Origin: Marinobacterium_A aestuariivivens
GTDB taxonomy: Bacteria > Pseudomonadota > Gammaproteobacteria > Pseudomonadales > Balneatricaceae
Reading direction: 5' to 3'
Assembly (NCBI RefSeq): GCF_042661465.1
Contig: NZ_JBHSWE010000001.1
Location: 5,704,001-5,768,000, forward strand
DNA: 64,000 nucleotides
The notes beneath the pieces were generated by a model. It was not told the DNA's origin and ran no database searches. It saw only the letters and a list, made by a program, of their open reading frames with translations. Positions 27,103-36,782 of the stretch are shown one piece after another (position 1 is the first letter of the stretch; each line of letters begins with the position of its first letter). Position numbers and translations under genes: made by a program.

Positions 27103-28252
27103 GACGGTAGCCCCCGATCGCGACGCCGGTGAATGTCTGGTTCAGATGCATGCCATTGAACTGTTCGCCGTAAGTATTGAACCCGATCACACGATGGGCG
27201 CGGAGAAACTCGGAGGTGGCATCGTGCAGACCGCTGTAGCGGGCCTCCAGTCGGCGCAGGAAACAGTCGCAGCCAATGACCAGCTGCGGCACCCCGATCG
27301 ACTGCTCGATACGGGCGAACTCCGCCTCGAGATCCGGCAGCATCGGTCCCGGGCGCATGGCGGTCAGCACGATCCCCTTTTCCACCGCACAGTAGAACGT
27401 CATGCTCAGGTCCGGGTTCACGCGCTGGATCGAACGCACGTAATAGTCGTCGCTGATGCGCACCGCCACCGGGTTGAGCGCGAAGGCGCGATAATCGAGC
27501 GACGAGACCGGCACCCCAATCACCCGGGCGTATTCCTGCGCCGCGGGCTCGGCGTTCAGCTCGGTGACCGTGCGGCTGTCGGGATCGGCGCCCGTCACCA
27601 CCATTTTCTCGCCCGGGTCCTGCATGTGGTGGGTCGAAAACACCTCGAACTCGCAACGGGTATTGAACAGCAGCACCACCGCCGAATCGGTACGGAAATG
27701 CCCGTCGCAGTAGACGTGGGTATTCGCCAGATGGATGTCGTCGCCGGCCGAGCCGCCAAAGTTCGGGATGCTGCCGAGCGCCGAGTTCAGCGTCACCAGA
27801 AACAGCTCCTCCTGGCTGGAGAGGCCGTCGAGCAGCGTCAGCGCAAAGGAATGACCCTTGATCGGCGCGACATTGCGTGCGCGGCAACCGGCGGTCAGGT
27901 TCTCGACCACGGCCTGGGCATCGGTCAGCGAAAAGCGCCCGATTTCCTCGACCAGCTCGTTTTCGACCGCGAAAGCCCGGGCATCGAAGCCGATGGCGGT
28001 AATGCAGCCCTGACCGTAGCCTTGGGGCGTGATCTCACCGGCGGTGGTACAGCCCGCCAGGCCAATGCCGGCAAAATCCCGCTGCAGTGCTGCGCCCAGC
28101 ACCTCGAGGTCGTATTCCGCGGAACAGAAGAACAGCACGAAACCGGGTTCCGGATCACGGAATGCCTCGCGCAGTTCCTGCGATGCCCGATGCGGATCGG
28201 CGCTGTAACTGGCCGCGGTGGTCGCAGGCAGGAGTGGTTGGTCTGGGTTCAA
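27089..28252 (-). CDS. nosP: FIST-domain sensor protein, NosP-like
   Basis: This encodes 387 residues from TTG 28252, chosen because AAGGAGG lies six to seven bases before; the alternative GTG 28300 has no site. The FIST_N domain includes LFFCSAEYDLEVLGAAL, GCTTAGEITPQGYG and FGGSAGDDIHLANTHVYCDG. The FIST_C domain includes FARIEQSIGVPQLVIGCDCFLRR and GFNTYGEQFNGMHLNQT. FIST proteins that overlap a NahK-type hybrid kinase gene are NosP, a haem-binding nitric oxide sensor. The stop overlaps the kinase start by 14 bases. Haem binding cannot be verified from sequence alone. Confidence 0.8.
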   Translation of the reverse strand: MNPDQPLLPATTAASYSADPHRASQELREAFRDPEPGFVLFFCSAEYDLEVLGAALQRDFAGIGLAGCTTAGEITPQGYGQGCITAIGFDARAFAVENELVEEIGRFSLTDAQAVVENLTAGCRARNVAPIKGHSFALTLLDGLSSQEELFLVTLNSALGSIPNFGGSAGDDIHLANTHVYCDGHFRTDSAVVLLFNTRCEFEVFSTHHMQDPGEKMVVTGADPDSRTVTELNAEPAAQEYARVIGVPVSSLDYRAFALNPVAVRISDDYYVRSIQRVNPDLSMTFYCAVEKGIVLTAMRPGPMLPDLEAEFARIEQSIGVPQLVIGCDCFLRRLEARYSGLHDATSEFLRAHRVIGFNTYGEQFNGMHLNQTFTGVAIGGYRHGGR

Positions 28253-28535
28253 TGCCTGCCTCCTTGAAAACAACGGCCTCTTCGATTCTAGTCCCTGCAC
28301 CCCGCCAGGGATATGCTACTTGCGTCCCGGTCGGCGGGACGCCAACGGCGACGCATTTATTTGATTTGCATAGGTAATGTAACGAATGCCCGGCACGAAC
28401 CTGCGATCCCCTACTACTTTGGTCGTAAATTTTCTTTCTGCGGACCCCGCGACCGGTCATGAGGCGCCTCGGTGCACCCGTACACTAAACTGTCGACTGT
28501 AGGCTTTTCACTCTTCTTCACGGAGGACAACAACC

Positions 28536-28982
28536 ATGAAAGCTTCCCCTGTGCTGCTGGCCGCCGGTCTGTGGCTGGCCACGGGCCTGACCACTGCGTC
28601 GGAGCTCGCCAGCCGCTTCATCGATGAAGCGCGCGCGGCCTGCGCGACCTATGAAAACGGCGAACTGGGCTATCAGCCCGGCACCATCCGCCTGATCGAT
28701 CTGAACGGAGACGGCATTGACGACGAAATCATCGACGAGAGCACTTACAAATGCACTTCGTCGGCGACGATGTTCTGCGGCACCGGCGGCTGCGGCCTCA
28801 AGGTGATCGTCGGCGACCGGGTGCTGGAGCGGCTGGTCAAGCAGTGGCAGACCCTGGAATGGGACGGTGACCGGATGCTGCTGTTGCAGTTGCACGGTGC
28901 CGAATGCGGCGGCAGCGGACTGGAACGCTGTTACGAGGCGGTCAGCTGGGGCGAGGGCGATTTTCGCAGCGTGCGCCGGTAG
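28536..28982 (+). CDS. Small secreted protein of unknown function
   Basis: This encodes 148 residues, with a signal peptide to about residue 22 (MKASPVLLAAGLWLATGLTTASE). The mature part contains an LIDLNGDGIDDEIIDE stretch resembling a calcium-binding EF-like or dockerin-type loop, and six cysteines (for example STYKCTSSATMFCGTGGCG and ECGGSGLERC) that could form disulfides in the periplasm. ATG 28536 follows ACGGAGGA. It is divergent from nosP. I do not recognise the family. Confidence 0.75.
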   Translation: MKASPVLLAAGLWLATGLTTASELASRFIDEARAACATYENGELGYQPGTIRLIDLNGDGIDDEIIDESTYKCTSSATMFCGTGGCGLKVIVGDRVLERLVKQWQTLEWDGDRMLLLQLHGAECGGSGLERCYEAVSWGEGDFRSVRR

Positions 28983-29006
28983 CGACCGGTCGTGGAAGCC
29001 CACTCT

Positions 29007-29134
29007 GCACGGTGGTTATTCGCACCGGGGCGGCGCTCCTACGGGTGTGGCGCTGTAATTTACCGTAGGAGCCTCTCCCCGAGGCGAACAAATTCGGCAC
29101 GGTGGTTATTCGCACCGGGGCGGCGCTCCTACGG
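29007..29134. repeat. REP cluster: direct, inverted, direct
   Basis: An identical 38-base palindromic unit (GCACGGTGGTTATTCGCACC onwards to CTCCTACGG) occurs at 29007-29044 and 29097-29134. An inverted related unit (GTAGGAGCCTCTCCCCGAGG) lies at 29065-29089. It sits between convergent genes. Confidence 0.75.
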
Positions 29135-29176
29135 CGGGTGCTGAAATTTCCGGCACAGGATCCCCCGAACCCCGGA

Positions 29177-30976
29177 CTAACCCTCTTCGTCCAGCAAGTG
29201 TCGCGGCTCGAAGCCCATGATCAGCGCCCCCCAGTGACGTCCATCGATATGGATCGGGATCGAGAGGTCGTTGAGCACTTCACCGGTGTCGCGGATAAAG
29301 GTCTGCAGCAGGAAAGGCGCGCTGTGGGTGGCGCGCCGCTGCTCGGCGCGGGTCCCGAAGAATATGCGCCGGTGACGGCTGTGCAGATTGTCGGCCACGG
29401 CATCGCCGGTCAGGGCCCTGGACACCTTGCTGTGGTGGGCCGGTGCATAACCGTTGCGATCGACCCCGATCGCGTAGGTGAACTCGGGCCGCTCGCGCAG
29501 GAAACCATCGAACAGCGGGCGCAGCAGTTTCTCGTAGGCGTCGACATAGCCGACGTCGAATTTCGCCGGTTCCTGCCCGGGATTGGTCCGCCGGTACTGG
29601 CTGTCGAAGATATCGAGCCCCTGCTGCTGCAGCGCGGCCAGCGCCTGCGTCGTCTCGCCCGCCCAGCGCCGCCCGGTCTGGATCATGTTCTCGAAACCGC
29701 CATAGCCGATGATAAAGCGCGACAGCAGCTCCTGGCTCTCCTCGGTGCTGATCTCGAGCTGCTCCGACGTATCCTGGGAGTCGTTCATCTCCTGCTCGAT
29801 CGCCGTGGCGATCTCGCTGATCCGGCTGACATGACCGTGCGAGTTCTTGTTGGTATGGGCCAGTTCGTCGATCGCCGCACTGATGCCCGAGAGCTGACTG
29901 CTGACCTGCTCGAAATCCTGCACCATGCGCAGGAACTGCCCGCTGGTACTGTCGATGAAGCTGTCGGTGTCTTCGACGTAACTGAGAATATCCCGGGCAC
30001 TCTGGCGGGTGCTGGCCACCAGCGCCGCCATTTCGCCGACATTGCCGTCGATCTCCACCGTGGCCTGGCTGACCTTGCGCGACAGGTTGCGCACTTCGTC
30101 GGCGACCACCGCGAAGCCCCGGCCCGCCTCGCCGGCCCGCGCCGCTTCGATGGACGCATTCAGCGCCAGCAGATTGGTCTGATCCGAGAAATCCTTCACC
30201 ATCGACAGGATATTGGTGATATTGCCGGAGTTCTCGCTCAGGCGCTGCACGGTCTCCTGGAAATCGGTGACCCGGCTGTGGATCGCCCCGACCTGCTCGC
30301 GTACCCGCTGCAGCTCGCTGCTGGAATCGCGCACATCGCGCAGGTTTTCGCTGTTCTGCTCATTGATTTTCAGGGTGGTGCCGGCAATCTCGTCGAGCGC
30401 CTGGGTCGCCTCCTGACTGGACTGGAACACCAGCTGCGCCTGGCTTTCCTGCTCGCTGACCGAGCGATGGGCTCGCTCGAGCGCCTGCTTGAGCCGGGTC
30501 GAACAGAGCGCCACGCGGACGCTGCGCCGGCGCGTCTCCGCGATCATGCGCCTGAGACTGGCGGCGAAGTCATTGTAACTGCCGGCCATCTCGGAGATTT
30601 CGTCGAAGGTGTAGTCGGGCAGCGTGGCGGAGATATCGCCGTCCTTGTCGCGTATGCCCCTGAGCACTGCGGTCATCTCCCGCACCGGACGCAGAAACAG
30701 GTGGCGCATGAAACCGATGCTGAACAGGCCCGAGAGCAATGCGAACAGGATCACCGCCCCGCCCACCCAGGCGGCCTCGGCAAACAGCCCCCGCAGCGCT
30801 TCGCTCCGGTCCTCCGGTAGGGCCAGCGCATCGAGCATGGACCCGGCCTCGCCGGCGTAGTAAAAGCCGGCGAGCAGCAGGACAAGATAGGGCAGCAGCA
30901 GGAACAGGACGTTGCCGGCAATCTTGCGGGTAAGGCTGCTGAAGAAGGTTTTTTCAACGCTGGTGTAAAGACTCAT
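29177..30976 (-). CDS. Methyl-accepting chemotaxis protein with C-terminal sensor domain
   Basis: This encodes 599 residues. Two helices (about 22-42 and 68-92) flank a short periplasmic loop of only ~25 residues. HAMP follows, and then the methyl-accepting coiled coil with the hairpin tip VKDFSDQTNLLALNASIEAA and RGFAVVADEVRNLSRK. Unusually, a further ~150-residue domain follows the signalling region, containing YAIGVDRNGYAPAHHSKVS, RHRRIFFGTRA and IHIDGRHWGALIMGF, a Cache-like set of motifs in a cytoplasmic position. It would sense an intracellular signal. No che genes are nearby. Confidence 0.88.
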   Translation of the reverse strand: MSLYTSVEKTFFSSLTRKIAGNVLFLLLPYLVLLLAGFYYAGEAGSMLDALALPEDRSEALRGLFAEAAWVGGAVILFALLSGLFSIGFMRHLFLRPVREMTAVLRGIRDKDGDISATLPDYTFDEISEMAGSYNDFAASLRRMIAETRRRSVRVALCSTRLKQALERAHRSVSEQESQAQLVFQSSQEATQALDEIAGTTLKINEQNSENLRDVRDSSSELQRVREQVGAIHSRVTDFQETVQRLSENSGNITNILSMVKDFSDQTNLLALNASIEAARAGEAGRGFAVVADEVRNLSRKVSQATVEIDGNVGEMAALVASTRQSARDILSYVEDTDSFIDSTSGQFLRMVQDFEQVSSQLSGISAAIDELAHTNKNSHGHVSRISEIATAIEQEMNDSQDTSEQLEISTEESQELLSRFIIGYGGFENMIQTGRRWAGETTQALAALQQQGLDIFDSQYRRTNPGQEPAKFDVGYVDAYEKLLRPLFDGFLRERPEFTYAIGVDRNGYAPAHHSKVSRALTGDAVADNLHSRHRRIFFGTRAEQRRATHSAPFLLQTFIRDTGEVLNDLSIPIHIDGRHWGALIMGFEPRHLLDEEG

Positions 30977-31014
30977 CGCTGCTCTCGGCTGTTATTCTTG
31001 TGATCCGGCACCCC

Positions 31015-31181
31015 TAGGAGCCTGTCAGACTTAACACTGATCTACTGCGAAAAAGCCGATTTTGGCCATTTTTTGAGCGCTTTCTTGTTAAATAGAACCA
31101 CTATTCGCCGCAAAATCGCTCAAAAACTGCCTCAAAACGGACTTTCCCTCGCTACGATCGGCCAAGCCCGACAGACTCCTA
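31015..31181. mobile_element. MITE-like element with imperfect terminal inverted repeats
   Basis: TAGGAGCCTGTCAGACTT at the left end matches, in 15 of 18 positions, the inverted right end ending CTCCTA. Inside are TTTTTGAGCG/CGCTCAAAAA inverted repeats and no coding frame. The length (167 bp) and structure fit a non-autonomous element moved by an insertion-sequence transposase elsewhere. No clear target duplication was identified. Confidence 0.6.
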
Positions 31182-31326
31182 CGGTGCCACCGGGTACAAC
31201 AGCCAACCCTGGCTGCCCGCTGCAAATCGCTCCGCCCCGGCAACCGCAAGGCCGGGAAAACTGCATCAAAATTGAAACATAAACCCGGCCGGGTGCCCAT
31301 AGGCGCAAAGTACGACAAAAGTCGTA

Positions 31327-32037
31327 CTACCACTCGAGCCAGCAGGCGCGTTCGCGAAAATAGTCCTGATGCTGCCGGTACCCGGCGCAGTGCCGGGCCA
31401 CCAGTTGCCAGAAACGGGGGGAATGGTCGAAATGACGCAGATGGCAGAGTTCGTGGATCAGCACGTAGTCGGCGGCCTCCGGGTGCGCCAGCACCAGCCG
31501 CCAGTTCAGCGCGATACGGCCGCGACTGTCGCAGCTGCCCCAGCGGCGCCGGAAGCCGCGTACCGATACGCCCGAAGGCTGCAGCCCGGTATGCGCCGCC
31601 AGCGCCCACAACCGTGCGCACAGAATATCCGTGGCCTGCCGTTGCAGCCACTGCCGCAGCTGGTCGGCCACGACCTCCTCCTGCGGCCGGCGAATACGCC
31701 GGGACAAGGTCACCTCGAGACGGTCGTCCCGGTGCGCAACCGCCGCCGCGGCCCCCGGCTGCCAGTCCAGCCGGAGCGCCTGACCGCGAAACGGCACGCG
31801 GGCGCCGCGGGCCACCTCGATCAGGTGGGCATCGCGCTGTGCCCGTACCGATGCCAGGCGACTGCGAATCCACTGTTCGCGGCTGCGGACAAAGCCGTCG
31901 ATCCAGTCCGCACCGACCCAGTGCGGTACCCGAACCTCCACTGCATCGGCCCGGATCTGAATCGCGGCGGTCCTGCGATGGCTGCGCACAATGCGATAAT
32001 CGAACGGCAGCGGAGCCTCAAGGCGCTGGGATGACAT
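31327..32037 (-). CDS. YgjP-type metal-dependent hydrolase (DUF45)
   Basis: This encodes 236 residues from ATG 32037 (a GTG five codons earlier is possible). The DUF45/YgjP domain has the zinc signature HELCHLRHFDHSPRFW (HExxH plus a downstream His), preceded by the typical RWGSCDSRGRIALNWRLVLA. The family belongs to the gluzincin-like metalloproteases, although YgjP has been reported to act on nucleotides; the substrate here is unknown. It is divergent from the UDG-like gene. Confidence 0.87.
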   Translation of the reverse strand: MSSQRLEAPLPFDYRIVRSHRRTAAIQIRADAVEVRVPHWVGADWIDGFVRSREQWIRSRLASVRAQRDAHLIEVARGARVPFRGQALRLDWQPGAAAAVAHRDDRLEVTLSRRIRRPQEEVVADQLRQWLQRQATDILCARLWALAAHTGLQPSGVSVRGFRRRWGSCDSRGRIALNWRLVLAHPEAADYVLIHELCHLRHFDHSPRFWQLVARHCAGYRQHQDYFRERACWLEW

Positions 32038-32095
32038 CGGTCTCTGGATCACTACACTGTTTCAGGGAGTCGCCATTATACGGGAAACCGCCGTC

Positions 32096-32688
32096 ATGAA
32101 AGCATCCACCGCCAACAGCTGCGAACAGCTGGTGCAGGAGATACGGCAGTGCCGCCACTGCCGGGGCTGCCGGACGGCGTGCGTCCGATCATCCAGGCGG
32201 CGGCCTCCTCGCGCCTGCTGATCATCGGCCAGGCGCCCGGCGCCCGTGCCGATGCCCGCGGGCGCCCCTTCGACGATGCCAGCGGCGACCGGCTGCGCGA
32301 CTGGATGGGCATCGACCGCGATGACTTCTACGACCCGCGGCAGGTGGCCATCATGCCGATGGGGTTCTGTTTTCCGGGTCGCGGACGCAGCGGCGACCTG
32401 CCGCCGCGCCCCGAATGCGCCCCGCTCTGGCACCGACGCCTGCTGGACGAGATGCCGGCTATCCGCCTCACCCTGCTGATCGGCCAATATGCCCAGCGCG
32501 CCTACTCGCCGCAGCCGTTCAGCAGCCTGACCGACTGCGTCGAACACTGGCGCGACCTGCCGCCCGGCTACCTGCCCCTGCCCCACCCGTCGCCACGCAA
32601 CCAGGCCTGGCTAAAACACCACCCCTGGTTCGAGACCGAACTGCTGCCGGAATTGAAGAAGCGGGTTCGGGAGGCTTTGAATCCGTAG
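32096..32688 (+). CDS. Uracil-DNA glycosylase superfamily protein (one frameshift)
   Basis: The composite is 197 residues from ATG 32096. The first ~24 codons (with CRHCRG) are in one frame; the run GGGG at 32163-32166 needs one more G to continue into GLPDGVRPIIQAAASSRLLIIGQAPGARA. Family motifs include GQAPG with FDDASGDRLRDWMG, IMPMGFCFPG and the C-terminal HPSPRNQAW (active-site His loop). It resembles the small single-domain UDG relatives. It may remove uracil from DNA; catalytic residues were not fully assigned. The break looks like a sequence error. Confidence 0.8.
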
Positions 32689-32733
32689 GATGCTGCTGAG
32701 CGAAGCGCATCATGACGACTGACAGGTGACGCG

Positions 32734-34703
32734 TTACGCGTTACGCATACAGGCACGCACCGCTTCGCGGTAGGCGCGCTGCACCCGGCTGTCGTCGCGG
32801 CCGGCATAGCGAAGCTGTTCGTAATGACCGGCCACGGCGCTCATCAGCGCCGCCAGTTCCGGGCGCGCACCGGCCACCCGTTCGGCGTAATAACCGACCG
32901 GCTCGCCGGTACGGCGTTCCAGCCCACTGGCCGCCAGTTTTCGGGACAGCCGCTGCAGCGACCGGTCGACCGGATCCAGGGTTCGGGGCCGGCGCTGACG
33001 CAGCAGCCCGATCGCCACCCAGCCAAGGATCAGACTGAAGGGCAGCGCCAGCGCCAGTGCCAGTTTCCACAGCGTCAGATCGCCGAACCACTGCTCCAGC
33101 AACGAGCCCTGGCGCAGATGGAAACTGATCACCCAGCGATGCCAGCTGTAATTCAGAGCCTCGATGCGCAGGCGCATCTCGTTGACCCAGCCGATACGCC
33201 CGAAGCGGACCGGCGACAGCGGGGTCTCGGAGAGAAACCCCGGCTCGTCGGCCAGCAATTGATCCGCACTCTGCTCGACCCTTTCCGGCGCCACGGCCGC
33301 CGTCGGATCCACCCGGACCCAGCCGCGCCCCTCGTACCAGACCTCGGTCCAGGCATGGGCCTCGTACTGGCGGATCAGCAGATAGGACTCGTAGGGATTC
33401 CACTCCTCCCTGGTAACCGCCGACCACCCGTGCCGGCACTCCGGCGGCCCTGAGCATGAAAGTCAGGGCACCGGCATAATGGCCGCAAAAACCGCTTTTG
33501 GTCTCGAACAGGAAGTCGTCGATACTGTCGTCGCCCAGGCGCGGCGGCGTCAGGGTATAGCGGAACTCCCGGTTGAACAGCGCCAGCGCGCGCCCGACCA
33601 GATCCTCCGCCGACGCCGCCTGGTCACGCCAGCCCGCCGCCAGTTCCCGGGTCCGGGGTTCCCGCCGGACGGCAGTTGCAGATAGCGCTCGCGTGCCGAT
33701 TCGCTCAGCGGCTGTGGCAGCTGCGCCAGCGGCCGCGAAACCAGCTCGAAATCCGCGCGCTGGCGAATGCGTGACGGCGCCCGCAGCGTCCAGTTCGCCG
33801 CCAGACGCAGCGGCCAGGGAGCTCCGACCGGATAATCGAGCGCGTATACCCAGCGCTGCCCACTGGGTTCGAGGGTCATCTGGTAGCGCAGCAGCGGCCC
33901 CGGCGGCAGAGCGGCGGTGCTCGGGGGCGTCAGCCGGTCCGACTCCGCCTGCCAGCGGCGGCCGTCGAAATGGTCGTAGGTGAGTCCGCGCCAGTAGCGC
34001 TGCGCCGGCGGCGGCACCGCCCCACTGCTGAACTCGACCCGAAACGCCACGGCACTGGAGCCGGTCAGCCGGCTGACATCGCCCGGCGAAAGCGTATCCG
34101 ACAGTCCGGTCACGGCCTCCTCCTGGGCCATGGGCGCATACCAGAGGGGCCCGATGCGCGGCACCACGAGAAACAGTACCACCATCAGCGGTATGGCCGG
34201 CAGCATCAGCCGGCCCGCCGCCCGCAGCGGCCGCCAGAAGTCCGGCTGATGCTCGCTCTGATAGACCGCATTGAGGGCCGCGGTAATCAGCAACAGCGCC
34301 GCCAGCACATAGAGGGCATGCAGCAGTGTCTGACCGAACAGCAGCTCGGTGGCCGCAAGAAAATAGGCGACATAGACCAGTACCAGGGCGTCGCGCCGCT
34401 TGTAGATCTCCAGCAGTTTCAGTGCGAATCCCGCCACCAGCAGCGCCACTGCCAGCTCCGGGCCGTTGCCACGGCCGATCGATACCACGGCCCCGATCCC
34501 GGCCGTGATCGCCATCATGAACTTGACGCTCCAGTGGGGGAAGGAGGTGCGCCCCAGGTGAACCATCAGCCGCCAGCCCAGGGCACCGAGGGTCAGCAAC
34601 GGAAGCCACCAGGGCAGGCGCAGGCTGTGGGGTATCAGCACCACGATGACCATCAGCAACTGCCAGACCAGCGCCGGCCGGGTGAGCTGATAAACCCCTT
34701 CAT
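32734..34703 (-). CDS. tgpA: TgpA-type transglutaminase-like membrane protein (three frame breaks)
   Basis: The pieces add up to 657 residues. ATG 34703 overlaps the DUF58 stop (ATGA), and a G missing at 34695-34698 leads into KGVYQLTRPALVWQLLM. Further breaks are at 33655-33658 (one base) and 33405-33410 (two bases, GGYQGG-EWNPYESYLL). With these four bases the length is 658 codons including stop. Five or six N-terminal helices precede a periplasmic DUF3488 part and a transglutaminase core: Cys in KSGFCGHYAGAL, His in YEAHAWTEVW, Asp in VRVDPTAAV. A last helix follows. TgpA is essential in P. aeruginosa; its substrate is unknown. It is the last gene of the moxR-DUF58-tgpA operon. Confidence 0.83.
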
Positions 34704-35656
34704 CGATTCTGTGTCTCCTTGCCGAACAGCGCCAGGGCCCGCAGGACATCGTGTCGATGCCGGCTGCCGCGTCCCGGCGCGATTTCGCGACCGGGCAGTC
34801 GCAGGCCATACTCAAGCCGTTCGCGCGAGAGTTTCAGGGCCCAGTAGCAGAGCCGCGAAAGCCGGCTTTCGACATCCAGTTCAGGCCACAGGGTCCAGTC
34901 GAGCCAGAGCTGCTCATCGGCATGGTCGCCGAACTGCTTGGCATGCAGCCCCTGCCCCGCCGCCAGCTGTTTCCAGGCGATATGGCGCGGCGACATGCCG
35001 CGCTGATAAGCTTCGAGGCCGACGAAGTCGTCACTGCCACGCCCCTGCAGCACTTCCCCGCGGCCGTCGATGCCGCCGCTCCCCGGCAGGCTGTCGCCCG
35101 TCAGCGGCCGCGGCCAGGCCAGTGCCCGCAGGTCCGTCTCCAGCCAGGTCCAGGCCCGCAGCAGACCCAGGGGATACAGCGTCTCGATCAGCAGCACCCC
35201 GGGACGCCACCAGCCCCGTTCCGGCGCCTCTGCGTAGAGGCGCACGCGGCGTTCGCTGTCGCCGATCAGGTCGCAGCTGACCGGCGCCTGATCGGCCCAG
35301 GAGAGCTGAATGGCTTCGTAATCACGCCGGCTGCCGGCGCGCAGCAGCAGCTCGAACTCGGCCTGCTCGCCGACAAGACAGGGGCGCGCCGTCAGTGCGG
35401 TAATCGTGAGACCGGCAAGATTGCCGTAGGTGTGGAGGATCGACAGCACGAACAGCGACAGCAGCAGGAAACTGGCACCGTAGACCAGATTGTTCTCGTA
35501 GTTGATGCCAAGCAGCAGAATGATCAGCGCCGTCACCAGATACCAGAGACCGGCCCGGGTCGGCAGAATATAGATACGATTCTGGGTCAGCGTCAGACTG
35601 TGAACTCTGGGATGACGCCGCAGCGCCCATTGCCGCATACGTCTGGACAAGTTCAT
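34700..35656 (-). CDS. DUF58 domain protein
   Basis: This encodes 318 residues from ATG 35656, preceded by AGAAGGAT; an upstream GTG-type start is less likely. Two helices (about 37-51 and 58-74) anchor a cytoplasmic DUF58 domain with the motif FVGLEAYQRGMSPRHIAWKQ. DUF58 proteins resemble von Willebrand A domains and work with MoxR ATPases. It lies 13 bp after the MoxR stop and overlaps the tgpA start by four bases. This three-gene order is conserved in many pseudomonads. No frameshift is seen. Confidence 0.88.
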   Translation of the reverse strand: MNLSRRMRQWALRRHPRVHSLTLTQNRIYILPTRAGLWYLVTALIILLLGINYENNLVYGASFLLLSLFVLSILHTYGNLAGLTITALTARPCLVGEQAEFELLLRAGSRRDYEAIQLSWADQAPVSCDLIGDSERRVRLYAEAPERGWWRPGVLLIETLYPLGLLRAWTWLETDLRALAWPRPLTGDSLPGSGGIDGRGEVLQGRGSDDFVGLEAYQRGMSPRHIAWKQLAAGQGLHAKQFGDHADEQLWLDWTLWPELDVESRLSRLCYWALKLSRERLEYGLRLPGREIAPGRGSRHRHDVLRALALFGKETQNR

Positions 35657-35669
35657 CAAGATCCTTCTT

Positions 35670-36629
35670 TTACCCCACCACATCCACCTGCTCCAGCATC
35701 TGGCGGATCAGCGCTTCGCTGCCATGACCGCCAACCTGCTCGGCTGCCCGCAGACGGTGGCCGATCACCGGCTCCAGCAACGTCTGCACGTCTTCCGGCA
35801 CCACGTATTCGCGCCCCTGCATATAGGCCCAGGTCCGGGCGCACTGCAACAGCGCCAGACTGCCGCGCGGCGAGACGCCATAGGCGAACTGGGGCGCCTC
35901 CCGGCTGTACTGTACCAGTCGCTGCAGATAGTCGATCAGGCTGTCCGATACCCGTACCCGGCGACAGGCTTCACGAATCTCGTTCAGGTCGTCAAGGTCG
36001 ATGCAGACCGGCAGCGGGCTCTGCTGTCGCCGGTAGCGCCCCTCGCTCAGCAGCTGTCGTTCGGCCTCCGGTGCCGGATAACCCAGCTCGATGCGCATCA
36101 GAAAGCGGTCGAGCTGGGACTCGGGCAACGGAAAGGTACCGAACTGGGTAATCGGATTCTGGGTCGCGATAACGAAGAAGGGTTCCGGCAGCAGGTGCGT
36201 CTCGCCGTCGAGCGTGACCTGGCGCTCCTCCATCGCCTCGAGCAGGGCGCTCTGGGTCTTGGGGGTGGTACGGTTGATCTCGTCGGCGAGCAGCAGCTGG
36301 GTGAACACCGGTCCCGGATGGAAACGGAACGCCGATGCCTGCTGGTCGAAAATCGAGACGCCGATGATATCGGCCGGCAACATGTCACTGGTGAACTGAA
36401 CGCGCTGGAAACTGAGCCCCAGCACCTGGGCCAGGCCATGGGCCAGCGTGGTCTTGCCCATGCCGGGCAGGTCCTCGATCAGCAGATGCCCCTGGGAAAA
36501 CAGACAGGTCAGCGCCATCCGTATCTGACTGTCCTTTCCGAGCACCAGCGTACTGACACTGCTGACCGCCTGCTCGATCTTCCGCCGCATTCGCGCTCCC
36601 TGTTCCGATGTGACCGGCGTCGCCAGCAT
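35670..36629 (-). CDS. MoxR-type AAA+ ATPase
   Basis: This encodes 319 residues with Walker A GMGKTT (56-61), Walker B LLLADE (112-117), sensor region FVIATQNPITQFGTFPLPESQLDRF and the MoxR C-terminal lid with YGVSPRGSLALLQCARTWA. ATG 36629 has GGAGGG seven bases before. MoxR ATPases act as chaperone-like remodelers with DUF58/VWA partners, encoded immediately downstream, and with the TgpA-like protein. The target complex is not known. Confidence 0.92.
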   Translation of the reverse strand: MLATPVTSEQGARMRRKIEQAVSSVSTLVLGKDSQIRMALTCLFSQGHLLIEDLPGMGKTTLAHGLAQVLGLSFQRVQFTSDMLPADIIGVSIFDQQASAFRFHPGPVFTQLLLADEINRTTPKTQSALLEAMEERQVTLDGETHLLPEPFFVIATQNPITQFGTFPLPESQLDRFLMRIELGYPAPEAERQLLSEGRYRRQQSPLPVCIDLDDLNEIREACRRVRVSDSLIDYLQRLVQYSREAPQFAYGVSPRGSLALLQCARTWAYMQGREYVVPEDVQTLLEPVIGHRLRAAEQVGGHGSEALIRQMLEQVDVVG

Positions 36630-36782
36630 GCCACAGCCCTCCTTCGGGTGCCATCTCAGGTTTTCAGAGCGGATGGAGCGCAGCCGTGCAGCCCGGGCGC
36701 TCCGTCCTGCAACAGCCCATACATATATAGACCTCCGTCCGGCCAGGGACCGGACGGAGGCCCGATCGAATCATGGCCGCCG

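Noticed and set aside
29102..30820. A 572-codon plus-strand frame over the chemoreceptor gene
   Set aside because: It is an antisense shadow with no recognisable domain or ribosome site; the minus strand encodes a clear MCP.
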